The position numbers and the translations under genes were made by a program. This document shows positions 21,618-29,132 of a stretch of 39,849 nt of DNA, one piece after another. The notes under the pieces were generated by a model. The model did not search any database. It was not told where the DNA came from and was given only the letters and a program-made list of their open reading frames with translations. Location of the stretch: the IMG/VR virus record IMGVR_UViG_3300044627_003186, positions 1 through 39,849 of that record; one strand, written 5' to 3'. The stretch comes from a virus. Within the stretch, counting starts at the first letter, position 1, and each line of letters starts with the position of its first letter.

Positions 21618-21830
21618 ATGGCCGATTTAATTTTGCGTCCTTCAACGCATATTCCAGGCAAGCCATGGGCGTTGCAACTCAGAAACCACGGGCCGGCTGA
21701 AACCGAATATCTTACCATTGCGCGCGTATCGGACGAATTGGCGCGCGAGATTATTAGGGCCGGGGCCGCCTTTTGGCTTTTTGGTGATCCTGATGACCAC
21801 GAAAAACAACAGCAAAGCGCCACCCCATGA
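21618..21830 (+). CDS. hypothetical 70-residue protein
   Basis: GAGGGAAAG lies directly upstream of ATG 21618. Mixed alpha/beta content (KPWALQLRNHGPAETEYLTI, DELAREIIRAGAAFWLFG) and a polar tail. Function unknown; start and stop follow the tight spacing of the cluster. Confidence 0.6.
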   Translation: MADLILRPSTHIPGKPWALQLRNHGPAETEYLTIARVSDELAREIIRAGAAFWLFGDPDDHEKQQQSATP

Positions 21831-22033
21831 GCTTCAAAAAAACCGGATACGTTATCCGGCTTAAATGTGGCGGCTACCTTCAGGGCTATGAAGGCGGCTG
21901 CTCAATTATAGGCAAAAAGCGATACGCCACAGTCTTTCTTAATCATGAAGAGGCTGTAAAGGCGGCGCTATCAGCTTTTGAAAAAATGACCGTTGAAAAA
22001 GTAGGAGATGTTCCTGATGATCGCTTGGCCTGA
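21827..22033 (+). CDS. hypothetical 68-residue protein
   Basis: Begins MSFKKTGYVIRLKCGGYLQG, beta-rich, with a helix (HEEAVKAALSAFEKM) at the end. The ATG overlaps the previous stop. The pattern suggests a small beta-sheet domain, but no named family is identified. Confidence 0.6.
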   Translation: MSFKKTGYVIRLKCGGYLQGYEGGCSIIGKKRYATVFLNHEEAVKAALSAFEKMTVEKVGDVPDDRLA

Positions 22034-22250
22034 CCCCACGCACCCTGGGAAGCCACTAAATCCTGAAAAGGAGGGGCCGCATTGGCTGCGCTATGAGCAT
22101 GACGGCTACGTTGAAATTTCTGCGTTTCTGTGGGAGCGCGACGGCTACTGGGTAAAATCTCGGCATGTCCACTACAACGAATGGGTAGGTCACTGGACTT
22201 ACTATAGCCCATGTATTCCGCCTAGTGAAGCAATGGGCGCCAACCCATGA
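22017..22250 (+). CDS. phage protein with PGxPLNxExxGxHW module
   Basis: A 77-residue protein. ATG 22017 is chosen because AGGAG at 22003-22007 is correctly spaced; ATG 22008 would touch it. The sequence WPDPTHPGKPLNPEKEGPHW, then WERDGYWV and YYSPCIPPSEA, repeats the layout of the N-terminal module of the leftward gene at 9272-9790, including the final PCxxPxE. The module is common in phages, function unknown. Confidence 0.7.
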   Translation: MIAWPDPTHPGKPLNPEKEGPHWLRYEHDGYVEISAFLWERDGYWVKSRHVHYNEWVGHWTYYSPCIPPSEAMGANP

Positions 22251-22444
22251 CCCCTGATCAATTCCGCGCAGCCCTTGCCAGCTTGGGCTTATCCCAGGCC
22301 GGCTTTGCTCGCCTTGCCATGGTGGACGCTCGCACCGTGCGCCGCTGGTGCGACGGAACGCGGGCCGTGCCTGGGCCGGTGGTGGCGCTGCTGCGGGTGA
22401 TGATGGCCAAAGATGAATGCCGCGAAATTGCGATTGAGGGGTGA
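22247..22444 (+). CDS. XRE-type HTH protein
   Basis: A 65-residue DNA-binding protein: MTPDQFRAALASLGLSQAGF, ARLAMVDARTVRRWCDGTRA. The second helix (DARTVRRWCDG) is a classic recognition helix. A short hydrophobic C-terminal helix (PGPVVALLRVMMA) may dimerise. It overlaps the upstream gene by four bases. As the second HTH regulator of the rightward unit it could act on the late promoter region. Confidence 0.75.
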   Translation: MTPDQFRAALASLGLSQAGFARLAMVDARTVRRWCDGTRAVPGPVVALLRVMMAKDECREIAIEG

Positions 22445-22487
22445 TGACCATGGAATGGCAACTGCCTGCCCCGCCGAAAGGAACAAC

Positions 22488-23144
22488 ATGATTCCCCTTT
22501 TCAGCAACGCGACCGTTCTTTGGACTGAGCGCGAAATCGAAGAGCGCGACGCTTTAATCCGGCTGATTGCCACGATTGTCCGGGATGCCTGGCAAGGCCT
22601 CAACCCTGCCGTGACCATGATTCGGGTCGAGACGCCCATCTTGACGCCTGCCGGACATCTTGGTGGACATATCGCCGCCGGGTTTGAGTTGCTGGGCACT
22701 GAGCGCGGTTATTTGCGCCCCGAGACTACGGCGGGCACCTTTGCGGCGCTCGACGCCCTCTTTCCGCAACAGGCGCAGCGCATGAAGCGGCTGCCGGTCT
22801 GCTTATGGCAAGCGGGCAAGTCTTTCCGAGACGAAGCGCACGGCGAGACGATGCGCGCGACCAAACTGCGGCTCCGGGAGTTTTGGCAGCAGGAGTTCCA
22901 ACTGTTCTGCCGCCCCGACACTAAGGCGGATTACATCGGCGCGGCGCTGGAAGCCCTGACCGCGCGCTTTGGTGGTGAGGCCGCTCCGGCTGATGAATTG
23001 CCCCACTACAGCCGCCGAACGGTGGACTGGCACATGCGCGGCTTGGAGGTGGCGGGATGCTCCGAGCGCACGGATTGGCCGGAAGGCGTGGTGTTTGAGG
23101 TGGCAATCGGCCTAGATCGGCTGGTTGCACTGAAAGGCGCTTGA
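22488..23144 (+). CDS. stand-alone class II aminoacyl-tRNA synthetase core, GlyRS-like
   Basis: A 218-residue protein with all three class II signature regions. Motif 1 ends IRVETPIL (43-52, with E48 and P50). Motif 2 is GKSFRDE (110-116), continuing to REFWQQEFQLF (130-140). Motif 3 is FEVAIGLDRL (203-212). LRPETTAGTF (76-84) and ELPHYSRRTVDW (170-181) are closest to glycyl-tRNA synthetase. The anticodon-binding domain is absent. It could charge a tRNA or another acceptor, adenylate an amino acid, or be a non-catalytic paralogue such as the GlyRS-like polymerase-gamma accessory subunit. AGGAA precedes ATG 22488. It is the last gene before the ribozyme region. Confidence 0.8.
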   Translation: MIPLFSNATVLWTEREIEERDALIRLIATIVRDAWQGLNPAVTMIRVETPILTPAGHLGGHIAAGFELLGTERGYLRPETTAGTFAALDALFPQQAQRMKRLPVCLWQAGKSFRDEAHGETMRATKLRLREFWQQEFQLFCRPDTKADYIGAALEALTARFGGEAAPADELPHYSRRTVDWHMRGLEVAGCSERTDWPEGVVFEVAIGLDRLVALKGA

Positions 23145-23169
23145 CAAGCCCCTGATTTATTTGTAAGGG
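23141..23169 (+). promoter_or_regulatory. possible late promoter
   Basis: TTGACA at 23141-23146 overlaps the GlyRS-like stop. At 17 bases the -10 would be TAAGGG, a poor match, so either an activator is needed (the GcrA-like or HTH proteins are candidates) or it is fortuitous. It would give a roughly 130-base leader before the ribozyme cleavage site. Confidence 0.35.
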
Positions 23170-23258
23170 GGGCATATTCTGGAATTTTGCGCCCGGAGCC
23201 TTGCAAGGCAAAGGGTAAAGTCGTTGGCTCCCAAGGTGGGGAACAATGGAGCATCTGG

Positions 23259-23329
23259 CCCGGCATTTTGCGACTGATGAGCCTGAATGGCGAAACGCTT
23301 CGGCGTCTCGTGGAGTAGCCCCAGCCGGG
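23259..23329 (+). ncRNA. hammerhead self-cleaving ribozyme (stem I open)
   Basis: The full conserved core is present: CTGATGA at 23274-23280; stem II GCC-TGAAT-GGC at 23281-23291; GAA at 23292-23294; stem III ACGC-TTCG-GCGT at 23295-23306; cleavage base C23307 in a canonical GTC, so cutting falls between 23307 and 23308. Stem I pairs GCGA (23270-23273) with TCGT (23308-23311), extended by U-G and U-A pairs, then an internal loop, then CCCGGC (23259-23264) with GCCGGG (23324-23329). The internal loop opposite loop II is where type I ribozymes form tertiary contacts. It lies in the untranslated leader of the terminase genes. Confidence 0.88.
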
Positions 23330-23363
23330 GAATAAATGGCTACCTAAGCCCACCAATTTAACC

Positions 23364-23394
23364 GCCCGAGGCCCGCTAGGCTGCCGGGCTTTTT
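23364..23394 (+). terminator. intrinsic terminator before the terminase genes
   Basis: GCCCG at 23364-23368 pairs with CGGGC at 23385-23389, with an inner GGCC/GGCT pairing and loop CGCTA, followed by TTTTT (23390-23394). It stands between the ribozyme and the late genes, so late transcription must read through it or begin after it. Confidence 0.7.
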
Positions 23395-23408
23395 CATGGA
23401 GAAGCACG

Positions 23409-23444
23409 ATGGGCACGAAAAAGAAGGGCGGCAAGAAATACTGA
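23409..23444 (+). CDS. 11-residue basic leader peptide
   Basis: GGAG at 23398-23401 is correctly spaced before ATG 23409, which encodes MGTKKKGGKKY and a stop. The TGA shares its A with the ATG of the next gene (TGATG at 23442-23446). It probably couples translation into the terminase gene, or may regulate it. Confidence 0.45.
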   Translation: MGTKKKGGKKY

Positions 23445-23860
23445 TGGGCCGCACGAGCACGACTCGTCCGAAGGGCAAAGGCCCCGGCCATGGCGGGCCA
23501 GCAAGCGGCGATTCAGCAAGCGGCGCAGGCTACGGGCCAGGCGCAGGCCCGGCCAAGGCTTTTAGCGCCGATAACCAGCCGCCCGGCGAGGCGAAGTCCG
23601 CCGGCAAGGAAGTGGCAGCGGAGATCAAGGCAAAAATTGCAGAGCATAAGGACGCGATTCTTAGAGCGCAGCTTGCGCGGGCAAAAGACGCGGCGCACCC
23701 TCAAGGTCATGCGGCGGCGGTGGATTTGCTGAACCGCATTATGCCGCCCGTTTCCAAGATTGAGCTTTCCGAGGCCACCCCCGACCAGATGACGGATGAA
23801 CAACTTGCCGCTATCGCAAGCCGATGCAGCGCGACTGCTGCTGGAAAGGCGCCAGACTAG
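23444..23860 (+). CDS. putative terminase small subunit
   Basis: A 138-residue protein directly before TerL. A basic Gly/Pro-rich N terminus (GRTSTTRPKGKGPGHGG) is followed by FSADNQPPGEAKSAGKEVAA and helices (IKAKIAEHKDAILRAQLARA, AAAVDLLNRIMPPVSKIELS), resembling DUF5681-like small terminases that bind pac or cos DNA. ATG 23444 is coupled to the leader peptide; the upstream in-frame ATG 23396 begins at the terminator T-run without a ribosome site. Overlaps TerL by 65 bases. Confidence 0.7.
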   Translation: MGRTSTTRPKGKGPGHGGPASGDSASGAGYGPGAGPAKAFSADNQPPGEAKSAGKEVAAEIKAKIAEHKDAILRAQLARAKDAAHPQGHAAAVDLLNRIMPPVSKIELSEATPDQMTDEQLAAIASRCSATAAGKAPD

Positions 23861-25307
23861 GCGCGATTTTCTGCGCTGGTGCGAGTATGCACTGGCGCCG
23901 CGTGAAATGAAGCCCGCAGCGCACCACAAGCTGCTGATTCGGGAGTTGGCGGCAGTTGCAGCGGGTGAGAATGATCGGCTCATGGTGTTTATGCCGCCCG
24001 GCAGTGCCAAAAGCACTTACACAAGCGACCTGTTCCCGCCATGGTTTTTGGCGCAAACCAAAGATCGAAGCATCATCGCGGCGAGCAATACCGCCGATCT
24101 AGCGCAGTCCTTTTCGCGCCGGGTGCGGGGCCGGGTGCGAGAATATGGCCGGCTGCTAGGCTATGGTTTGGACCGTGAGGCCGAGGAGCTTTGGACAACA
24201 AGCAACGGCGGTCAATACCGTGCGGCGGGTGTTGGCGGCGTGATTACCGGCCTTCGGGCCGATCTTGCGGTAATTGATGACCCTATCCGGTCGCGTGAAG
24301 ATGCTGACAGTGAAACGCGACGCAATCGGGTTTGGGAATGGTTTCAGGACGATCTAACGACGCGCTTGCGGCCTGGAGCGGGCATTGTCCTAGTGCAAAC
24401 GCGCTGGCATGAAGATGATCTAGCCGGGCGGTTGCTGGAGCGCGAGGCCAAGCGGTGGCGGGTGCTAAAGTTGCCGGCTATTGCGGAAGACCCGGATGAT
24501 CCGCTTGGGCGGGCGCCTGGCGCGGCGCTTTGGGGTGATGACGAATACGGCTACGGGGCGGACCTAATCCGCAAGCGTGAAACGGCTGACGCTCGGACTT
24601 GGGCGGCGTTGTATCAGCAGCGCCCGGCGCCGGCTGAGGGTTCGTTATTTCAGCGCCGGTGGATCATCCGAGAGGAACCCCCGCCGCGTGAAAACATGCG
24701 GGTTTATGGCGCCAGCGATTATGCCGTGACGGCTGACGGTGGCGATTTCACGGTGCATGTCGTGGTGGGAATGGACCCGGCATGGCGGTTGCACCTTTTG
24801 GATGTTTGGCGAGCGCAGGCTTCCGCTGATGTTTGGATTGAGGCATTTTGCGACTTGGCCCTAAAATGGAAGCCACTGGCATGGGCGGAAGAGACTGGCC
24901 AGATTAGAGCGGGTGTGGGGCCTTTTCTTGAGCGCCGGATGCGTGAGCGCAAAGCCTATGTCTATCGCCGGCAGTTTCCGACGCGCGGGGATAAGGCGGT
25001 GCGGGCGCAAAGCATTATCGGGCGCATGGCGCTTGATGGTTTGCGAGTTGCGCCGGATGCGCCATGGATTGCCGACCTCGAAGCGGAATTGCTGGCCTTT
25101 CCGGCTGGCAAGCACGATGACCAAGTGGACGGCTTAGGGCTGATTGGGCAGCTTTTGGATGTTATGTCAGCCGGTCGCGTAGAAAAACCGCCCGAGCAAC
25201 CGCGCTTTGCCATTCAGGCAGCGCCGGGCGGGATACAGATCAACCTTGGCGAATTGGCGCGGCAACATTTGCAGCGGCGCGCGGCCATGAGAGGGGAATA
25301 CGAATGA
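23796..25307 (+). CDS. terL: terminase large subunit
   Basis: A 503-residue packaging motor and nuclease. Walker A is VFMPPGSAKST (64-74), Walker B LAVIDD (157-162), and a coupling motif follows in IVLVQTRWHEDDLAGRLL. The RNase H-like nuclease has YGASDYAVTADGGDF and, near the C terminus, KHDDQVDGL, both supplying metal-binding Asp residues. It pumps DNA into proheads through the portal encoded 1.5 kb downstream. ATG 23796 lies within the TerS gene; no better start is seen. The stop overlaps the next start. Confidence 0.96.
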   Translation: MNNLPLSQADAARLLLERRQTRRDFLRWCEYALAPREMKPAAHHKLLIRELAAVAAGENDRLMVFMPPGSAKSTYTSDLFPPWFLAQTKDRSIIAASNTADLAQSFSRRVRGRVREYGRLLGYGLDREAEELWTTSNGGQYRAAGVGGVITGLRADLAVIDDPIRSREDADSETRRNRVWEWFQDDLTTRLRPGAGIVLVQTRWHEDDLAGRLLEREAKRWRVLKLPAIAEDPDDPLGRAPGAALWGDDEYGYGADLIRKRETADARTWAALYQQRPAPAEGSLFQRRWIIREEPPPRENMRVYGASDYAVTADGGDFTVHVVVGMDPAWRLHLLDVWRAQASADVWIEAFCDLALKWKPLAWAEETGQIRAGVGPFLERRMRERKAYVYRRQFPTRGDKAVRAQSIIGRMALDGLRVAPDAPWIADLEAELLAFPAGKHDDQVDGLGLIGQLLDVMSAGRVEKPPEQPRFAIQAAPGGIQINLGELARQHLQRRAAMRGEYE

Positions 25308-25534
25308 GCGAGACCTTTCCGGCAAGCGCCGCAACAGCGGTGACGCCAAGCGATACCACGCAAATCAATTGCCGCGCGTTGTATATTGGCGGAACGGGAA
25401 ATGTGTTGGTGCATATGCCAAACAGCGAGGTATCGGTCACGTTTTCGAATGTTTTGGCGGGGACGGTTTTGCCGGTGAGCGTGCGACGTGTTTTGGCCGC
25501 GACCACGGCGACGAACATCGTGGCGCTCTATTGA
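25304..25534 (+). CDS. head-spike base protein (RCAP_rcc01079/GhsA-like)
   Basis: A 76-residue beta-rich protein: TAVTPSDTTQINCRALYIGG, GNVLVHMPNSEVSVTFSNVL, AGTVLPVSVRRVLA, then TTATNIVALY. This is the pattern of the small spike base protein of the Rhodobacter capsulatus gene transfer agent and related phages, which anchors fibres on the capsid. The fibre-like gene follows after one base, as in the GTA (ghsA-ghsB). ATG overlaps the TerL stop. Confidence 0.8.
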   Translation: MSETFPASAATAVTPSDTTQINCRALYIGGTGNVLVHMPNSEVSVTFSNVLAGTVLPVSVRRVLAATTATNIVALY

Positions 25535-25535
25535 T

Positions 25536-26702
25536 ATGATTGGAATTGGCATCTCTATTCCGATGATGATGCCCTTTGCGGGAAACGCGCTTGACCTAAA
25601 CTTTCTCTCGGGATCGCTTGATCCGCGCATCACTTTTACGCGCGCATCAAACGGGTGGGAATTCAATAGCGCGGGCAATCTGGCGCAATACAGCACCAAT
25701 GTGTCACGCTTTGGCTATGATCAAAGCGCGCTTGCGGCGCGCGGCCTGCTTATGGAAATGGCCAGGACCAATATCGCGTTGCATTCGCGCGATTTCACGC
25801 AAACGGCATGGGTAAAGACCAACATCACCGCCGCATTGAATGTAACCGGCATCGACGGCGTGGCCAATTCTGCGTCACGCTTGACCGCTACGGCTGGCAA
25901 TGCGACGGCGCTGCAAACCATCACCTCTGCCAGCGCCAATCACGTCACGTCCTTCTTTGTGCGGCGCATCAGCGGCACGGGCACGGTCGAGATTACGCAA
26001 AATAACGGCACGACCTGGACGGCCATCACGCTCACCTCTGCGTGGCAGCGGTTTGTGGTTCCTGTAGGCACCGTTGCTAATCCCGTGATTGGGATTCGCC
26101 TTGTCACTAACGGCGATGTCATCGCGGTGGACGTGGCGCAGACTGAGGTCGAGACTTTTCCGACTAGCCCGATCATTACCACAGGCGCCTCGGTGACGCG
26201 CGCTGTGGATACGGGAACAATGGCGTCAGTCGCGCCGTGGTTTAATGCTTCGCAAGGCACGATGTTTGCGGAGTTTTTGTTTCCGTTTTTCCCCACATAC
26301 AACGGCGCTCTCGTGTCGCAAGAATTGTTCCGGCTTGATGATGGGAGCGGCGCTAACTGGATGAATTTGCGATTGGTGCGCGACTCGGCGTTGGTATATT
26401 GTGAACCTTCCGCCGCATCTGCGGGGGCGTTTCTTTTTGATGGCGTGAATTATTCATTTTCAGCCAATCAGGTTTTGAAGTTGGCTATGTCTTATGACGC
26501 GGCTGGCTTTGCCACAAGTTTCAACGGAAGCGCTGTCAGCACTGCCACAATCCCGCTGCCGACAGGCATCAATACGTTTCGCTTAAATCCTTCGCCAACC
26601 TTTTTAAGTGCCACGCCTTCAAGTGGCGCGGCGTACTTGCGTCGTTTCGTTTATTATCCAACGAAACTGTCCAACGCGGTATTGCAGGCAATAACCGCGT
26701 GA
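25536..26702 (+). CDS. head-spike fibre / receptor-binding protein (GhsB-like)
   Basis: A 388-residue fibre. After a hydrophobic start (MIGIGISIPMMMPFAGNALD) comes SLDPRITFTRASNGWEFNSA, then ARGLLMEMARTNIALHSRDF, the conserved head-spike fibre segment seen in phages of this type. The rest is two beta-sandwich-like regions (VEITQNNGTTWTAITL; MFAEFLFPFF with LFRLDDGSGANW), the second concanavalin-like. It likely binds surface polysaccharide, as GTA head spikes bind capsule. ATG 25536 follows the spike-base stop by one base. Confidence 0.75.
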   Translation: MIGIGISIPMMMPFAGNALDLNFLSGSLDPRITFTRASNGWEFNSAGNLAQYSTNVSRFGYDQSALAARGLLMEMARTNIALHSRDFTQTAWVKTNITAALNVTGIDGVANSASRLTATAGNATALQTITSASANHVTSFFVRRISGTGTVEITQNNGTTWTAITLTSAWQRFVVPVGTVANPVIGIRLVTNGDVIAVDVAQTEVETFPTSPIITTGASVTRAVDTGTMASVAPWFNASQGTMFAEFLFPFFPTYNGALVSQELFRLDDGSGANWMNLRLVRDSALVYCEPSAASAGAFLFDGVNYSFSANQVLKLAMSYDAAGFATSFNGSAVSTATIPLPTGINTFRLNPSPTFLSATPSSGAAYLRRFVYYPTKLSNAVLQAITA

Positions 26703-26715
26703 CGGAGGAAGCCAC

Positions 26716-26808
26716 ATGCCTTCTCGCGTTTCCGTAATTAACGGCGCCCCCCCCAATTCTATTTTTCGCGTCGGTATGTCTATTAATTTTTCAACAGGAA
26801 ACGCATAA
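26716..26808 (+). CDS. 30-residue protein before the portal gene
   Basis: GGAGGA stands seven bases before ATG 26716, and the TAA shares a base with the portal start (TAATG). The peptide begins MPSRVSVINGAPPNSIFRVG and is encoded across a run of C residues. Good translation signals support it. It may be a tiny virion component or a coupling peptide for portal translation. Confidence 0.5.
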   Translation: MPSRVSVINGAPPNSIFRVGMSINFSTGNA

Positions 26809-29120
26809 TGAGCGATAGCGCCAGCGAAGCCTATGAAGACCGCGAAGACGCTGGCGAGGATGACGCTGGCCTTGCGCGTCTTTGGCTTGATAGCATTACG
26901 CTCGCGCGAAAGAACGAGGAAGCATGGCGCAATGATGCTGGCGAAGCGCGCGACCGTTATCGCGGCGACAAGAAAAACCAGCAAGGCAAAAAATTCAACA
27001 TTCTGTATGCCAATACGCAAATTACGCTGCCTGCCATTTACAATTCAACGCCCATCCCGGACGTGCGGCGCCGCTTTGGCGATGCTGATGCGATTGGCAA
27101 GGTGGCGGCGCAGGTGTTGGAGCGCAGCCTAAGCTATTCCTTTGACGCCTATGATTTTGGCGGCAACATGCGCGCGGCGGTGTTTGATAGCGTGCTTGCC
27201 GGGCGCGGCGTGTTGCGCGTGCGCTATGAGCCATCCTTCGAGGAAACCGAGGAAGAGCAACAGGAAGAGGCGGAAGAATACGCGGAAGAGGCTGCCCAGC
27301 CTGCCGCGCCGCGCATCGTGTTTCAAAAGGTTTGCCTTGAGCATGTGAATTGGCAAGATTTCATCATCGGGCCGGGTCGCAAGTGGGAAGAGGTTCCCTG
27401 GATTGGCTTTGAGCATCGCTTGACGCGCGATGAATTGGAAGATCGGTTTGGCGACCTTGGCGCCACCATGCCGCTTGACATTATCACGGATGACGCGCGG
27501 GCGCGCAATTCTGACCCGCGCGACGTGCCGGATGTTTTCAAGCGCGGCACGGTCTATGAGATATGGGATAAGGAAGAGCGTGAGGTTCTATTTGTTGCGC
27601 CTTCGCTGCCTTCCAAAATCCTAAAGCGGGTTGATGATCCGCTTGGTCTGCAAGATTTCTGGCCAATGCCGCGCCCGATTTATGACGTGGTGGATAGCGG
27701 TAGCCTTGTGCCGGTTGTGCCGTATTCGCTCTACAAGGATCAGGCAGAAGAGCTTGATCACGTCACGCGGCGGATTGATAAGCTCGTCGAGCAATGCCGG
27801 TATCGCGGATTGCGCGCTGCTGATATTGCGGAATTTGAGAGCTTGGCGCGGGCTAAGGATGGTGAATTTATTGCGGTCGAGAACGCGAGTCAGTTTGCCG
27901 ACCGTGGTCTTGATAAGGCAATCTGGCACGCGCCGCTTGAAACGCTGGTGTCTGTCATTGTTCAGCTTATGCAGCATCGCGAGGCGCTGAAGGCTACCAT
28001 TTACGAAATCACGGGCCTATCGGACATTGTCCGCGGCTCCAGCGTGGCGAGTGAGACTGCCACGGCGCAAGAGATCAAGGCGCAGTTTGGTTCGATCCGC
28101 ATTCAGGACCGGCAGGCCGAAGTGCAGCGTATGGCGCGCGATGCCGTGCGGCTGATGGCGGAATTGACCGGCGAAAAATTTGAGCCTGAGACGCTTGGTT
28201 TAATGACTGGCATTGACCTGCCGCAAGCGCAACAGAAGATGATGGCGCAGCAAGCCGCGATGATGGCGCAACAGGCTGGGCAGCCGGTGCCGCCCGAGAT
28301 TGAGCAAGTGTTGAGCGTTCCGTCATGGGATGAAGTGCTGCAAGTGCTGCGCTCCGATGCGATGCGCGGCTATCGGGTGGACATTGAAACCGATAGCACG
28401 GTGCAAGCCGATGTTGCGCGATTGAAGACGAATGCAGCGGAGTTTGTGCAGGGCTTTGGCGGGTTTATCCAAGCGGTGGGGCCGGCAGTGCAAGCTGGCG
28501 CTATGCCGATGGATGTGGTTGCGGATTTGCTGACCGCCTTCGCGCGCAATTTCAAGCTAGGGCGCCAGGCGGAAGACGCGCTGGAGCGCATGGGCAAGAT
28601 TGCCGCGCAACCGGCGCCGCAACAGGATCAGGGCGCGGCGGCAGAGGCGCAAGCGGAACAGCAGCGCGTTGCCATGGAAATGCAAGTGAAGCAGGCCGAA
28701 GTGCAAGCCAAGGCGCAGCTTGAGCAAGAAAAGCTGGCGCTTGAAGCGCAGCGTTTGGCAATGGAAGCGCAGATCAAAGAGCGCGAGATCGCCATTCAAG
28801 AAGCTGAGTTGGCATTGAAGGCGCAAGTGGAAAACGCGCGTTTGCAAGATGGCCAAATTGCGCGGGCTGAAGGCCGCAAGGATGCAATGGTGTCTGAGCG
28901 CGAAGCCATGATGAACGAAAGCGAGGCGAAGATGCGCGAATTGGCAGCCGCTTTGGCGGCAGTAGGCCAAAGGCTTGAGGCAATGCAGCAACAACAGGCG
29001 AGCACGTCGCAGATGCAAGCGCAGGCTCTGGCGCAATTGGCGGCTTCCATGTCTGCGCCGAAGCGTGTGGTGCGAGGGCCGGATGGCCGCGCCATGGGCG
29101 TTGAAACCGTTTTGAATTGA
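26808..29120 (+). CDS. portal protein
   Basis: A 770-residue portal of the P22-like class. Helical N terminus (LARLWLDSITLARKNEEAWR), the early motif NILYANTQITLPAIYN, VLAGRGVLRVRYEP, WQDFIIGPGRKWEEVPWIGF, KDQAEELDHVTRRIDKLVEQ, and ITGLSDIVRGSSVASETATA, which are diagnostic. The C-terminal 200 residues are Gln/Ala/Glu-rich coiled coil (VKQAEVQAKAQLEQEKLALE), consistent with a barrel domain reaching into the capsid. Twelve copies form the DNA entry vertex bound by terminase and later by the gp4-like connector. Confidence 0.93.
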   Translation: MSDSASEAYEDREDAGEDDAGLARLWLDSITLARKNEEAWRNDAGEARDRYRGDKKNQQGKKFNILYANTQITLPAIYNSTPIPDVRRRFGDADAIGKVAAQVLERSLSYSFDAYDFGGNMRAAVFDSVLAGRGVLRVRYEPSFEETEEEQQEEAEEYAEEAAQPAAPRIVFQKVCLEHVNWQDFIIGPGRKWEEVPWIGFEHRLTRDELEDRFGDLGATMPLDIITDDARARNSDPRDVPDVFKRGTVYEIWDKEEREVLFVAPSLPSKILKRVDDPLGLQDFWPMPRPIYDVVDSGSLVPVVPYSLYKDQAEELDHVTRRIDKLVEQCRYRGLRAADIAEFESLARAKDGEFIAVENASQFADRGLDKAIWHAPLETLVSVIVQLMQHREALKATIYEITGLSDIVRGSSVASETATAQEIKAQFGSIRIQDRQAEVQRMARDAVRLMAELTGEKFEPETLGLMTGIDLPQAQQKMMAQQAAMMAQQAGQPVPPEIEQVLSVPSWDEVLQVLRSDAMRGYRVDIETDSTVQADVARLKTNAAEFVQGFGGFIQAVGPAVQAGAMPMDVVADLLTAFARNFKLGRQAEDALERMGKIAAQPAPQQDQGAAAEAQAEQQRVAMEMQVKQAEVQAKAQLEQEKLALEAQRLAMEAQIKEREIAIQEAELALKAQVENARLQDGQIARAEGRKDAMVSEREAMMNESEAKMRELAAALAAVGQRLEAMQQQQASTSQMQAQALAQLAASMSAPKRVVRGPDGRAMGVETVLN

Positions 29121-29132
29121 TGGGAAATTAGC

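Noticed and set aside
23396-23443. Earlier TerS start at ATG 23396
   Set aside because: It begins one base after the terminator T-run with no Shine-Dalgarno, whereas ATG 23444 is coupled to the leader peptide stop.
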